Assembly (NCBI GenBank): GCA_016713525.1
Contig: JADJOZ010000016.1
Span: 186,001-250,000 of the forward strand
Length of the DNA: 64,000 bases
Reading direction: 5' to 3'
From: Bacteroidota bacterium
Lineage (GTDB): Bacteria; Bacteroidota; Bacteroidia; AKYH767-A; OLB10
Shown here: one piece after another, positions 39,003 through 48,957 of the stretch
Numbering within the stretch: the stretch's first letter is position 1
Layout: each line of letters begins with the position of its first letter
The notes under the pieces: generated by a model
What the model was told of the DNA's origin: nothing
What the model saw: the letters and a program-made list of their open reading frames with translations, nothing else
Databases searched by the model: none
Program-made: the position numbers and the translations under genes

Positions 39003-39969
39003 TTAAAATAGATCATCATCCAGATCATCTACATCTTCGTCTTCATCATCATCGTCGCGGGTAAGTAATTCACCCCAGTCATGCATTTTCTCACCAGGCA
39101 TTTTAAAATCGTCGATATTATCATCATCCGCATCTAATTCTGAATCTATTTCAGTCAAGCGGGTAGTGATTTTACCTTTCATTCCATCCTTATCAATTTT
39201 CGTTTCGGTTTTGGTTTCACGAATAGTTGTCGCCGGTGGAATAAAAGTAACTTTTTCCGTCACTTCTGTTTTTGGAACTTCTGGTTTTGGTTCAGGTGTT
39301 TTTTTTGCTTTCGGAGCTGGAGCCGGTTTCGGAGCTGGAGCCGGCTTTGGGGCTGGTGCTGCTTTCGGAGCTGGAGCTGCTTTCGGAGCTGGAGCTGCTT
39401 TCGGAGCAGGAGCTGGCTTAGGAGCAGGAGCTGGTTTAGGAGCTTCTGCCTTTTTCACAGGAGCAGCTTTCACAGGAGCAGGCTTTGGAGCAACCGCTTT
39501 GGGCTTTGGTGCCGGAGCTTTTGGAGCTACGGGAGCTTTGGCCTGAACAACCTTATTTACTGGAGCTGCTTTAGCAGGTGCTTTAGGAGCAGCCACTTTT
39601 GCTTTAACAGATACTTTTGGCTTAGCAGCCGGTTTTGCTTTAGCTTTAGCTTTTACGGCAGGTTTTGCAGGCTTTGCAGCGGGTTTTTTAGCCACCGGTT
39701 TTTTAGCTGCCGGCTTAGCTGCTTTTTTAGGTGCCGCCTTTTTTACGGGCTTCTTTGCTACCACTTTTTTAGCAGGTGCTTTCTTAGCTGCAGTTTTTTT
39801 AGATTTCACTGCAGACTTAGCCTTTGCTGCAGACTTTTTAGGAGCCACCTTTGCCGCTTTTTTCTTAGGAGCAGATTTTGCCTTTTTGGGTGCAGCTTTT
39901 TGCCTTTTTAGGAGCAGCTTTTGAGGCAGGTTTTGAAGCTTTGCCTTTTTTAGAAGTACGGGTTGCCAT
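39003..39969 (-). CDS. Lys/Ala/Pro-rich histone H1-like protein, frameshifted near N-terminus
   Basis: Residues 1-~120 are dense in KK, AAKK and APKK, then comes a long (AP/KP)n stretch with repeated APAPKAAPAPK units. The C-terminus (~80 residues) is acidic, ending RDDDDEDEDVDDLDDDLF. This is the composition of eukaryotic-H1-like bacterial DNA-binding proteins. I place the start at 39969 (MATRTSKKGKASKPASKAAP); the frame that follows needs two more A's (or one fewer) in the 'gcaaaaagctgcac' run near 39900. The next in-frame start is 39848. The acidic tail is unusual for the family. The corrected length is about 322 residues. DNA compaction is the inferred role. Confidence 0.8.
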
Positions 39970-40107
39970 AGCGTATCTGTTTTGTTTAAATCAGAAATTT
40001 GGAGTAAAAATAATGGATTTAATAATCAAATGTTCAAGTAATGAAAAAATTTATATAAGGTTCACAATCCTATTCTTTGCCCAGGGTTTCGGATTCATTT
40101 TTTTTTA

Positions 40108-40115
40108 TACTTTTG
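40108..40115 (+). promoter_or_regulatory. Bacteroidota-type -7 box of lipoprotein-acpH unit
   Basis: TACTTTTG fits TAnnTTTG, 47 bp upstream of the first start codon. Confidence 0.5.
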
Positions 40116-40161
40116 CTTCAGTTCAGGCACTAAATAAAGGCCAAATTAAGTTTTAGCAGGT

Positions 40162-40722
40162 ATGAATCTATTTACAGGCAAGTTTAAATTTCCAACATCA
40201 GGACTATTTTTAATTCTGTTTTTTGCTTTACTGATTACGGCTTGTCAGGAAGATCCGGTACTTGAACCATCTGACAATGAAGATGTTATAATCACACCCA
40301 AGTCCAGGGCTTTTATTACCGGCATTCAAATTAACAGCTTCCCTGCTACTGACCTAACCGGCAATTCCTGGGATGCCATTGATTCTACTATTGGTGATGT
40401 GAACGGTGAAGCCGATATTTTCTTCAATATTACTGACCCCTCCCCCAATCCACCGGTTTTCTGGAGTCAGAACTCTCACTTCTCCGACGTAGGTTCGAAT
40501 GATACTACACGCTACAACTTATTGGAAAACTATGAAGTGATTCCCTTTGGATCCAATATCGATGTGAATGTTTATGATTATGAACTTCCCGATTCTACTT
40601 TAATAGGCACCGTGAACTTTTTTGTCGGCACTTATCCCGACCCCCAAAACCCTTACCCCTCTGCAGTGCTTGCCGAACAAAACGGTTGCTCTGTCATCCT
40701 ATTTCTGAGGTGGGAAGATTAA
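40162..40722 (+). CDS. Lipoprotein of unknown function
   Basis: The 186-residue protein has a type II signal (LFFALLITACQEDPV, Cys lipidation). The mature part is acidic and beta-rich. The sequence FITGIQINSFPATDLTGNSW followed by DVYDYE-like strands resembles a C2-type or similar beta-sandwich of small Bacteroidota lipoproteins, but I cannot name a family. The next gene starts 7 bp after its stop. Confidence 0.75.
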   Translation: MNLFTGKFKFPTSGLFLILFFALLITACQEDPVLEPSDNEDVIITPKSRAFITGIQINSFPATDLTGNSWDAIDSTIGDVNGEADIFFNITDPSPNPPVFWSQNSHFSDVGSNDTTRYNLLENYEVIPFGSNIDVNVYDYELPDSTLIGTVNFFVGTYPDPQNPYPSAVLAEQNGCSVILFLRWED

Positions 40723-40729
40723 CCCCGCA

Positions 40730-41329
40730 ATGAACTTTCTTGCCCATCTCTACCTCTCGGGATCCGATGAACAAATTCAATTGGGAAATTTCATCGCTGA
40801 TTCCGTTAAAGGCAAAAGCTACCTAAACTTCCCTGAAAAGATTACAAAAGGAATCCTTTTGCATCGTGCAATTGATAACTTCACCGACAATCACCCGATC
40901 GTTGAAGTCTCTAAAAAACGACTGAGGCAAACTTTTCACAAATATGCACCTGTGATCAGCGACATCTATTACGATCACTTCCTGGCCAAATACTGGCATG
41001 AGTTTTCTGAAATTAACCTAGAGACCTATGCATCGGAATTTTATGAGGTTTTAAATAAAAATACGGCAATACTTCCGGAACGTACTTTGCAGATGATGCC
41101 TCATTTAATTAAAGGCAACTGGCTGGTCTCTTACCGTTCCGTAGAGGGCATCCACCGTGTGCTTTCCGGGATGTCGAGGCGAACTACTTTCGTATCAAAT
41201 ATGGAACACGCAGCAGAAGAACTAAATACCAATTACAATTTTTATGAGCAGGAGTTCCGGCTTTTCTTCCCCGAACTTATTGCACATGCAAAGGCAATAA
41301 GTTTAACTCTTGAAAATGGTAAAAAATAA
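40730..41329 (+). CDS. Acyl carrier protein phosphodiesterase-like (DUF479)
   Basis: The 199-residue protein begins MNFLAHLYLSGSDEQIQLGN, the AcpH/DUF479 start, with conserved FIADSVKGKSY, LHRAIDNFTDNHP and YDHFLAKYW. Family members remove the phosphopantetheine group from ACP; metal-binding residues His and Asp lie in the HRxID-FTDxHP and DHFLA motifs. Enzymatic identity is inferred by family only. Confidence 0.85.
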   Translation: MNFLAHLYLSGSDEQIQLGNFIADSVKGKSYLNFPEKITKGILLHRAIDNFTDNHPIVEVSKKRLRQTFHKYAPVISDIYYDHFLAKYWHEFSEINLETYASEFYEVLNKNTAILPERTLQMMPHLIKGNWLVSYRSVEGIHRVLSGMSRRTTFVSNMEHAAEELNTNYNFYEQEFRLFFPELIAHAKAISLTLENGKK

Positions 41330-41350
41330 CACTACCCAAATTGTCAAAAA

Positions 41351-41377
41351 AAAGAGTCCCGGTAACCGGAACTCTTT
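41351..41377. terminator. Bidirectional terminator between acpH-like gene and sdhB
   Basis: The hairpin aaagagtcccgg…ccggaactcttt has one internal mismatch, with an A-run before and a T-run after it. It serves both converging genes. Confidence 0.85.
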
Positions 41378-41400
41378 TTTTATAAATTTTATTTTTCTTT

Positions 41401-42156
41401 TCAGGAGAACAATTTAGCTCTTAAAAACTCGCGGTTCATTCTGGCAATATTGGTAACTTTAATTTCTTTCGGACATTCTGCTTCACAGGCTTCTGTATTC
41501 GAACAGTTACCAAATCCTTCCTGATCCATCTGAGAAACCATTTTCAGAACACGTTCTTTACGTTCCACATTTCCCTGTGGCAACAATGCATATTGAGAAA
41601 CTTTTGCAGAGACGAATAACATGGCTGATGAATTTTTACATGCTGCAACACATGCACCGCAACCAATACAGGCAGCAGATAAAAAGGCTTCATCTGCATT
41701 TTCTTTAGAGATGGGAATTGCATTCGCATCAGGTACAGAACCGGTGTTTACGGATACATATCCCCCAGCTTGTTGAATTCTTTCAAATGCTGTTCTGTCA
41801 ACAACTAAATCACGCAAAACAGGAAATGCTGATGCGCGCCATGGTTCAATGGTAATAGTTTCACCACTGCTGAAACTTCTCATATGCAACTGACAAGTTG
41901 TAACACCCTTTAACGGCCCATGAGCTCGTCCATTAATGTACATACTGCACATTCCGCAAATTCCTTCGCGACAATCGTGATCGAATGCAATAGGTTCTTT
42001 ACCTGCTTTTATCAGGTCTTCATTTACCACATCCATCATCTCTAAAAATGACATGTCGGGAGAAATATTTTTTGCCTCATATGTTTCGAAAGCACCCTGG
42101 GCATTTTGACTTTTTTGTCTCCAGACTTTCAACGTAAGATTCATATTACCACTCAT
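41401..42156 (-). CDS. sdhB: Succinate dehydrogenase / fumarate reductase iron-sulfur subunit
   Basis: It carries electrons between the flavin and quinone sites of complex II. The Cys motifs are present: [2Fe-2S] ligands in [17 protein letters not shown] plus a later Cys (TTCQLH); [4Fe-4S] [11 protein letters not shown]; [3Fe-4S] [12 protein letters not shown]. Length 251. Last gene of sdhCAB. Confidence 0.96.
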   Translation of the reverse strand: MSGNMNLTLKVWRQKSQNAQGAFETYEAKNISPDMSFLEMMDVVNEDLIKAGKEPIAFDHDCREGICGMCSMYINGRAHGPLKGVTTCQLHMRSFSSGETITIEPWRASAFPVLRDLVVDRTAFERIQQAGGYVSVNTGSVPDANAIPISKENADEAFLSAACIGCGACVAACKNSSAMLFVSAKVSQYALLPQGNVERKERVLKMVSQMDQEGFGNCSNTEACEAECPKEIKVTNIARMNREFLRAKLFS

Positions 42157-42205
42157 ATGCTTTGTTATTTACTGTGCTGTTAAATGAAATAAAAAACTGT
42201 AATTG

Positions 42206-44119
42206 TTATTTGTAAGAACGTTGTGAACGCTTGATGAATTCATACTCCAATTTTTCTTTGTGCATTTCGGAAGGTTGATTTTCACCTTTATACTCCCATG
42301 CTGCCACATAAGCATAGTTATCATCATCACGTAACGCTTCTCCTTCTGGAGTCTGGTATTCTTCTCGGAAGTGTCCTCCACAACTTTCATTTCTCTGAAG
42401 TGCATCCTGCATCATCAACTCCCCTAACTCGAGGAAATCGGCAACACGTCCTGCACGCTCCAGATTCTGATTCAATTCTTCTCCAACTCCGGGAACTTTG
42501 ATATTATTCCAGAATTCTGTACGAAGCGCTTTTATTTTTTGAATACCTTCTTTCAAACCATTTTCATTTCGTGCCATACCGCAATGATTCCACATGATGA
42601 GACCCAACTCCCGTTGAAATTCATGCACCGTTTTATTACCATTAATGCTAAGAAGTTTCTGCAACTGATCTTTTACACTTTTCTCAGCGGCAACAAACTC
42701 GGGAGAATCAATAGAAACTTCTTTCCTTTCTTCACCGGCAAGGTAATCACCGATGGTATAAGGAAGTACGAAATATCCATCTGCCAGACCCTGCATAAGA
42801 GCACTTGCACCTAATCTGTTTGCTCCGTGGTCAGAAAAATTTGCTTCCCCACAAGCATACAAACCGGGGATAGTAGTCATTAAATTATAATCAACCCAAA
42901 GTCCGCCCATTGTATAATGCACAGCAGGATAAATTCTCATTGGTGTTTTATACGGATTTTCACCTGTGATTTGTTTATACATATCAAACAGGTTTCCATA
43001 TCGGGATGCAACTGTTGATTCGCCAAGACGGTTAATGGCATCTGAAAAATCGAGATAAACAGCTAATCCGCTTGCTCCTACTCCTCTTCCCTGATCACAC
43101 ATTTCTTTTGCCTTACGGGATGCAATGTCGCGTGGTACCAGATTACCGAATGAAGGGTAAATACGTTCCAGATAATAATCTCTTTCCGCTTCAGGGATAT
43201 CTTCGGGCTTTCTGTTATCACCTTTTTTCAAAGGAACCCAGATGCGGCCATCCTTACGCACACTTGCACTCATCAACGTGAGCTTGCTCTGGTGATCTCC
43301 TGAAACCGGAATACAGGTTGGGTGCATTTGCGTGAAGCATGGGTTTCCGAAATATGCACCTTTTTTGTGTGCTCTCCAGATAGCTGTAACATTTGAACCA
43401 CGTGCATAAGTTGTGAGATAGAATACGTTTCCGTAACCACCTGTACAAAGAACTACTGCATGCGCACTGTGTCTTTCAATTTGACCGGTAACAAGATCTC
43501 TGGCAATTATCCCTCGTGCTTTGCCATCAACCATCACTACATCCAACATTTCATGACGGGTATAGCTTTGAATTTTACCGGTTGCAATTTGTCTGTTCAT
43601 GGCACTGTAAGCACCTAGCAACAATTGCTGACCGGTTTGACCTTTCGCATAAAATGTCCTGGATACCTGCGCACCTCCGAATGAACGGTTATCAAGTAAC
43701 CCTCCATATTCACGTGCAAAAGGTACGCCTTGTGCCACGCACTGATCAATAATATTTACGCTCACCTGAGCCAATCGGTAAACATTGGATTCCCGTGCAC
43801 GGTAATCGCCTCCTTTTAAGGTGTCGTAGAATAAACGGTAAACACTGTCACCGTCGTTTCTGTAATTTTTAGCAGCGTTAATCCCTCCTTGTGCAGCAAT
43901 ACTGTGCGCACGACGGGGACTATCCTGAACACAAAACGTTTTTACATTGTAACCAAGCTCAGCAAGAGATGCTGCTGCCGATGCGCCAGCTAATCCGGTA
44001 CCTACAATGATGATATCATACTTTCTTTTATTCGCAGGATTAACCAGTTTAAGATTAAACTTGTGATTATTCCACTTTTCAGCAAGTGGCCCTGATGGTG
44101 CGTTCGAATTCAATGTCAT
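42206..44119 (-). CDS. sdhA: Succinate dehydrogenase / fumarate reductase flavoprotein subunit
   Basis: FAD-binding [20 protein letters not shown] is followed by the [12 protein letters not shown] motif for covalent FAD attachment. The active-site region includes [20 protein letters not shown]. Length 637, normal for the Bacteroidota-type long SdhA. It is 21 bp after sdhC. Confidence 0.97.
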   Translation of the reverse strand: MTLNSNAPSGPLAEKWNNHKFNLKLVNPANKRKYDIIIVGTGLAGASAAASLAELGYNVKTFCVQDSPRRAHSIAAQGGINAAKNYRNDGDSVYRLFYDTLKGGDYRARESNVYRLAQVSVNIIDQCVAQGVPFAREYGGLLDNRSFGGAQVSRTFYAKGQTGQQLLLGAYSAMNRQIATGKIQSYTRHEMLDVVMVDGKARGIIARDLVTGQIERHSAHAVVLCTGGYGNVFYLTTYARGSNVTAIWRAHKKGAYFGNPCFTQMHPTCIPVSGDHQSKLTLMSASVRKDGRIWVPLKKGDNRKPEDIPEAERDYYLERIYPSFGNLVPRDIASRKAKEMCDQGRGVGASGLAVYLDFSDAINRLGESTVASRYGNLFDMYKQITGENPYKTPMRIYPAVHYTMGGLWVDYNLMTTIPGLYACGEANFSDHGANRLGASALMQGLADGYFVLPYTIGDYLAGEERKEVSIDSPEFVAAEKSVKDQLQKLLSINGNKTVHEFQRELGLIMWNHCGMARNENGLKEGIQKIKALRTEFWNNIKVPGVGEELNQNLERAGRVADFLELGELMMQDALQRNESCGGHFREEYQTPEGEALRDDDNYAYVAAWEYKGENQPSEMHKEKLEYEFIKRSQRSYK

Positions 44120-44140
44120 TTCAGAAGGTATTTAAATTAA

Positions 44141-44938
44141 TCAGGATTTCATGAAATAAAAATAAACAGGCATGGCTGCAAACAAGAGAGGAATTAGTAT
44201 TCCAAAAACCCACACTCCTATGCCCTGTATTAAGGAAGCATATGAGGGGTGACGAATTCCCAACGACTGGAATGAGCTTTGAAAGCCATGAACCAGGTGA
44301 TATGCAAGCGCAATCATACCCAGCAGATATAAAACAACTAACCATGTTTCCTGGAAAGCAATTTTTACCACATTGTACAAATCTCTTACTATAACAAGTT
44401 TTACCGGTTGTCCGTTTGCATCAGATGCCATTAATTCATGTGGCTTCATATGTCCGCTGTCTGTTAGTCCCACAGGAGCACCTAATACTTCACCGGAATT
44501 AACGTCCAACATGTACTGTACGTAAGGAACATCTCCAAATTTGTATTTGAACCAGAAGTTAGCCATGTGAGTTACCAGGAACAACAAAATGATAGTTCCT
44601 AAGATTCCCATATTTTTAGATGCCCAGGATGATGACCGTGGATCTTTGGTAGCGCCGTAGCTAATTTTCCGCGCAGCACGGTTTTGCATGGTTAACCGAA
44701 ATCCACTGATGGCATGCAGAATAATTGTCAGGTACAACAGGTACGACACCACTTTGATGGGCGTGAATGTGGTCATGAAAACCGAGTACTGGTTGAATGC
44801 CAGTCCGTAATCATTTTTAAAGAGCTGCATATTACCGGATACATGTACTATTAGAAAGGTACATAAAAAAAGTCCGGTAAGCGACATTAATACTTTACGA
44901 CCAATAGATGTGTCGAGAAACTTAAACGCTGAATTCAT
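44141..44938 (-). CDS. sdhC: Succinate dehydrogenase cytochrome b subunit
   Basis: The 265-residue protein has five transmembrane helices (e.g. LMSLTGLFLCTFLIVHVSGN, YLLYLTIILHAISGFRL, ILLFLVTHMANFWF, WLVVLYLLGMIALAYHLVHG, GVWVFGILIPLLFAAMPVYF). It has the His residues expected to bind haem (HVSGN, HAISG, HMANF, HLVHG). This is the single-subunit, di-haem anchor of the Bacteroidota/Bacillus type. First gene of sdhCAB. Confidence 0.95.
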   Translation of the reverse strand: MNSAFKFLDTSIGRKVLMSLTGLFLCTFLIVHVSGNMQLFKNDYGLAFNQYSVFMTTFTPIKVVSYLLYLTIILHAISGFRLTMQNRAARKISYGATKDPRSSSWASKNMGILGTIILLFLVTHMANFWFKYKFGDVPYVQYMLDVNSGEVLGAPVGLTDSGHMKPHELMASDANGQPVKLVIVRDLYNVVKIAFQETWLVVLYLLGMIALAYHLVHGFQSSFQSLGIRHPSYASLIQGIGVWVFGILIPLLFAAMPVYFYFMKS

Positions 44939-44960
44939 TTTCAGAAAGATTGTTATGGTG

Positions 44961-44991
44961 CAAATTTAGGTTCTGATTTGATCTTATTCAA
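44961..44991 (-). promoter_or_regulatory. Promoter of sdhCAB
   Basis: The -7 TAAATTTG (44961-44968, minus) and -33 TTTG (44988-44991, minus) are spaced 19 bp apart, the Bacteroidota arrangement, 23 bp upstream of the sdhC start. Confidence 0.7.
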
Positions 44992-45080
44992 ATAAATAAC
45001 AATATTTATAGTTGTGTGTTGCCGCTTCCCTTCCTGAATCTTAATTTTACAGGCATCAAATTCTTTAATCGATTCCGGAT

Positions 45081-46376
45081 ATGAAATACCTACCTATTGA
45101 TAAGCAACTGTTTATAGAAAACAGAAAGCGTTTTGCAACTCACTTGAATGCCGGAATGGCAGCAATTTTTAATGCTAACGATGAAATGCCTCGCAATGGA
45201 GATGGCACCTTTGCCTTCCGTCAAAACTCCGATTTATTCTATCTTTCCGGAATTGATCAGGAATTGACCGTTTTAGTGATTTGTCCCGATTGCCCTTTGC
45301 CGCAATACCGGGAAGTTTTGTTCCTCAGACAAACGAATGAGAAGATTGCTGTTTGGGAAGGTCACAAATACACAAAAGAAGAAGCCAGAGCTGCCTCAGG
45401 TATTCAATCTGTTTATTGGTTGGAAGAAATGGATGCTATTGTAAATGTGATTCTGAATCACAGTACCGGAATATATATCAATATCAATGAAAACGACCGT
45501 TTTGCCTCCGAGGTACCTTACCGGGAGTTGCGATTTGCATCAACCATCCAAAAGAAATACCCTGCCCACCGGATTGAAAGATCCGGCCCTATCATGGCAA
45601 AACTGCGATCTATAAAATCAGATACCGAAATCAAATTGATGCAGGTTGCCATGGATATTACCGATAAAGCTTTCCGCAGAGTACTTGCATTCACCAAACC
45701 TGGTGTAATGGAGTATGAAATCGAAGCCGAAATTATTCATGAATTTATTAAAAACAGGGCAACAGGACATGCCTACAATCCAATTATTGCTTCCGGCAAA
45801 AATGCTAATGTTTTGCACTATAACGATAATAATCAGGTTTGTCTGGATGGTGATGTGATTCTGATGGACTTCGGGGCGGAATATGCCAATTATGCGGCCG
45901 ATCTTACCCGATGCATACCTGTTAGTGGCAAATTTACTGCCCGTCAAAAGGAGGTTTATAATGCAGTGCTAAGAGTGATGAAAGCTGCAACAGCCATGCT
46001 TGTTCCAGGCAATACAATTGAAAAATATCATGTTGAAGTTGGAAAGGTAATGGAAGAAGAGTTGATCGGTTTGGGGCTGTTAAATCAGGCTGCAGTGAAA
46101 GCTCAGGACTCAAACAGTCCTCTGTACAAAAAATATTTCATGCATGGCACATCGCATTTCCTTGGTCTCGATGTACATGATATTGGTGACCGCTATTTAC
46201 CAATGGCTGCAGGAATGGTATTTACTTGTGAACCAGGAATATATATTCCTGAAGAAGGATTAGGTATTCGCCTTGAAAATGATATTCTGATAACTGCATC
46301 TAAACCGGTCGATTTAATGACCAAAATTCCTTTGGAAGTAGAGGCAATTGAAGATTTAATGCAACAAGGTAGTTGA
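45081..46376 (+). CDS. pepP: Xaa-Pro aminopeptidase (aminopeptidase P)
   Basis: The 431-residue protein has the N-terminal AMP_N domain and the pita-bread metallopeptidase. Metal ligands: two Asp in DVILMDFGAEYANYAADLTR, His in HGTSHFLGLDVHD, Glu in VFTCEPGIYIPEE and Glu in GIRLENDIL. It removes the N-terminal residue before proline. Divergent from sdhC. No signal peptide. Confidence 0.95.
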   Translation: MKYLPIDKQLFIENRKRFATHLNAGMAAIFNANDEMPRNGDGTFAFRQNSDLFYLSGIDQELTVLVICPDCPLPQYREVLFLRQTNEKIAVWEGHKYTKEEARAASGIQSVYWLEEMDAIVNVILNHSTGIYININENDRFASEVPYRELRFASTIQKKYPAHRIERSGPIMAKLRSIKSDTEIKLMQVAMDITDKAFRRVLAFTKPGVMEYEIEAEIIHEFIKNRATGHAYNPIIASGKNANVLHYNDNNQVCLDGDVILMDFGAEYANYAADLTRCIPVSGKFTARQKEVYNAVLRVMKAATAMLVPGNTIEKYHVEVGKVMEEELIGLGLLNQAAVKAQDSNSPLYKKYFMHGTSHFLGLDVHDIGDRYLPMAAGMVFTCEPGIYIPEEGLGIRLENDILITASKPVDLMTKIPLEVEAIEDLMQQGS

Positions 46377-46385
46377 TCTTAGGTA

Positions 46386-47285
46386 TTAATTAGGAGTCAT
46401 TCCCCACCAACCTTTTCTTCCTTTAAACATCTGGCTGAAGATTCCAGGCTTGGAATTGGGTCCGCTCTTCCGTGATCCAGGCGTGTACACTATACTTAAA
46501 CCAACTGTTACTATTACATCATCGCGATCGGGATTGCCTCTTCTTCGGCCGGCATCAGGAAATCCTTTTGGGCGACGACTCGAAAATAAGACGGCTAATT
46601 CGCCTTTGGGTGTTGCAGCTAACGCAGTCGAATCGGGATAATTTCCACTGGTATCATCCAGGTAATCGGTAAAAGTCAATTGTGGCGCCGCCTCTAAACG
46701 CAGCGAAAAATTATCATTCAGTCGCATAAAAACACCTGCACCAAATGTAAGTGATGAACTGGTTAATCGATAAGGTTTTTCATAGTCACCACCCTCAATA
46801 AATTGTCCTTCAGTTCCTAATGGTTGCAATTCATAAATTGCGCCATTTAATTCTGCTTTTGGCCGAAACCAAAAATAGCCTAATCCAAACATTCCATATG
46901 GATTAAAACGGCGCTTATCCTTAACACTGAAAAAACGGAAGCGAAGTAGTGCCGAAAGCTCATCTATATTGGAAAAAAAGTGCTGGTTGCGGGCTAGATT
47001 ATCATTCTCTTTAGATATCCGGTCATCACCTTCAACTTTACCTCGCATATAGCGAAGCGACAAATCAGTACGGTCGACTAATAACAGTGATATGTCACCA
47101 CCATAATAAAGGTTCAACAATTCGGCCTTTGGTAGGAAGCCCTTTTCACTCAGATCTCCATTGTAAAACATTACACCTCCTCCAATCGCAAAAGAAACAT
47201 TGGATTGAGCGGAAAGATTTGTACTAAAAACTAAAACAACCACACAGGCTGATAAAAGATGCTTTATTTTTTTGCTGCTTTGCAT
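46386..47285 (-). CDS. Outer-membrane beta-barrel protein (DUF6089 / PorG-like)
   Basis: The signal peptide is residues 1-26. The barrel strands are typical: VSFAIGGGVMFYNGDLSEKG, LSLRYMRGKVEGDDRISKEN, NPYGMFGLGYFWFRPKAELN, SSLTFGAGVFMRLNDNFSLR, with a final aromatic strand near IVYTPGSRKSG. The GG(V/A)xxYxGDLS start is characteristic of the DUF6089 group, to which PorG of T9SS belongs; this one may or may not serve that system. A -7 box TATCTTTG lies 29 bp upstream. Confidence 0.8.
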   Translation of the reverse strand: MQSSKKIKHLLSACVVVLVFSTNLSAQSNVSFAIGGGVMFYNGDLSEKGFLPKAELLNLYYGGDISLLLVDRTDLSLRYMRGKVEGDDRISKENDNLARNQHFFSNIDELSALLRFRFFSVKDKRRFNPYGMFGLGYFWFRPKAELNGAIYELQPLGTEGQFIEGGDYEKPYRLTSSSLTFGAGVFMRLNDNFSLRLEAAPQLTFTDYLDDTSGNYPDSTALAATPKGELAVLFSSRRPKGFPDAGRRRGNPDRDDVIVTVGLSIVYTPGSRKSGPNSKPGIFSQMFKGRKGWWGMTPN

Positions 47286-47313
47286 CGCATAAGTTATCTA
47301 TTCAACTTATCCA

Positions 47314-47321
47314 CAAAGATA
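47314..47321 (-). promoter_or_regulatory. Bacteroidota-type -7 box of the DUF6089 gene
   Basis: TATCTTTG on the minus strand, 29 bp upstream of the start codon. Confidence 0.5.
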
Positions 47322-47411
47322 CGGCCGAAAATAAGGAAAGAGGCGATCTTCAAGGACTTATTAAAAAAAGCATTGTTAATAACCTTGACTTATAAACCAT
47401 TTAGGCCTACG

Positions 47412-48947
47412 TTAATCCTGCAACAATACATTTCCGGTCATTTCCGAAGGGATCTGTAATCCCATCAAAGTCAATATAGTAGGCGCCAAATCAGCCAATC
47501 TCCCATCCTTAATTTTTAAGTTAGGGTTATTTTTACTGATTAAAAAGCAGGGAACCGGGTTTGTTGTATGTGCCGTGTTTGGTGTACCATCCGGATTAAT
47601 CATCATATCTGCATTTCCATGGTCGGCAGTAATTAAGAAGGAATACCCATTTTTAATGCCGGCTGCAACAACATCGGCTACACAGGTATCAACTGTCTCC
47701 ACAGCCTTCATAGCGGCACTGAAAACACCTGTATGACCAACCATATCGGCATTGGCAAAATTGAGGCAAACAAAATCAACCTCCCCCTTATTCAATTCAG
47801 CAACCAAATCATCCCGAACTAAAAATGCACTCATTTCCGGCTGTAGATCATAAGTCGCCACTTTCGGTGAAGGAATCATAATGCGTTGCTCATCCTTAAA
47901 AACAGACTCCCGCCCACCTGAAAAGAAGAACGTTACATGTGGATATTTTTCTGTCTCCGCTATACGAATTTGTTTTTTGCCTGCATCAGCAATTACTTCA
48001 CCCAGCGTATTTGATAAATTATCCTTGTCATAAATCACCTTAACATCAGCATACTTACTATCGTAATTCGTCATGGTTACATAATGCAATTTCAGTTTTT
48101 GCATGCCGAAATCCGGTAGATCCTGTTGTGTGAGAACTTCCGTAATTTCACGGCAACGATCGGTTCTGAAATTAAAACTAATTACTGCATCCCCGTTTTT
48201 GATAATGCCCACCGGCATACCATTTTTCCGGATAGATACCGGTTTAATAAATTCATCAGTTACACCATTTGCATAGGAGGCACTTATTGCTTCAGTAACT
48301 GACTCAAATGGAGTGCCGGCACCATGTACCATCAAATCATATGCTAGCTTAACACGTTCCCATCTTTTATCGCGATCCATCGCATAATACCTGCCAATGA
48401 TTGAAGCAACTTTTGCAGTTGTACCGTTCAGGCTATTTTCCAAATATTGCATGTATTGCAAACCTCCATTTGGATCGGTGTCTCTTCCATCTGTGAATGC
48501 ATGAATGTAAATTTCAGAAATTCCTTTTTGTGAGGCTAATCTGCAAAGATGTATAAGGTGTTCAGAATGCGAATGCACGCCCCCGTCTGAAATCAAGCCA
48601 AATAAATGTAAGGGCTTTTTGTTTAAGATGCAATACTCTAATGCCTTATTAAGTACAGGATTTGAATCAATAGTTTTTTCGCGGATTGCTTTATTAATCA
48701 ATGCCAGCTCCTGAAAAACTACTCGTCCGGCTCCGATATTCAGGTGGCCTACTTCAGAGTTACCCATCTGCCCAACAGGCAAACCAACATCCTCACCGGA
48801 GGTTAGCAGGTGTGAATGGGGTGTATTGGCATATAAGCTATCAATAAACGGGGTATTTGCAGCAGCTACAGCATTTCGGTTTGTAGCAGGAGCTTCTCCC
48901 CAACCGTCCATAATAATCAAAACTACTTTTCCTGTCGTGACTTCCAT
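47412..48947 (-). CDS. gpmI: 2,3-bisphosphoglycerate-independent phosphoglycerate mutase
   Basis: The 511-residue protein belongs to the alkaline-phosphatase fold. Asp14 in LIIMDGWGEAP and nucleophile Ser64 in MGNSEVGHLNIGAGR are present; later metal ligands lie in VNFANADMVGHTG and ITADHGNADMM. It interconverts 3- and 2-phosphoglycerate in glycolysis, Mn-dependent. Intact. It starts 10 bp after the kinase gene's stop. Confidence 0.96.
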   Translation of the reverse strand: MEVTTGKVVLIIMDGWGEAPATNRNAVAAANTPFIDSLYANTPHSHLLTSGEDVGLPVGQMGNSEVGHLNIGAGRVVFQELALINKAIREKTIDSNPVLNKALEYCILNKKPLHLFGLISDGGVHSHSEHLIHLCRLASQKGISEIYIHAFTDGRDTDPNGGLQYMQYLENSLNGTTAKVASIIGRYYAMDRDKRWERVKLAYDLMVHGAGTPFESVTEAISASYANGVTDEFIKPVSIRKNGMPVGIIKNGDAVISFNFRTDRCREITEVLTQQDLPDFGMQKLKLHYVTMTNYDSKYADVKVIYDKDNLSNTLGEVIADAGKKQIRIAETEKYPHVTFFFSGGRESVFKDEQRIMIPSPKVATYDLQPEMSAFLVRDDLVAELNKGEVDFVCLNFANADMVGHTGVFSAAMKAVETVDTCVADVVAAGIKNGYSFLITADHGNADMMINPDGTPNTAHTTNPVPCFLISKNNPNLKIKDGRLADLAPTILTLMGLQIPSEMTGNVLLQD

Positions 48948-48957
48948 AAGAATACTT

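Noticed and set aside
39166..39546. 126-codon plus-strand Gly/Ala/Phe-rich open frame
   Set aside because: Antisense of the Lys/Ala/Pro-rich gene; the composition follows from the repeats of that gene.
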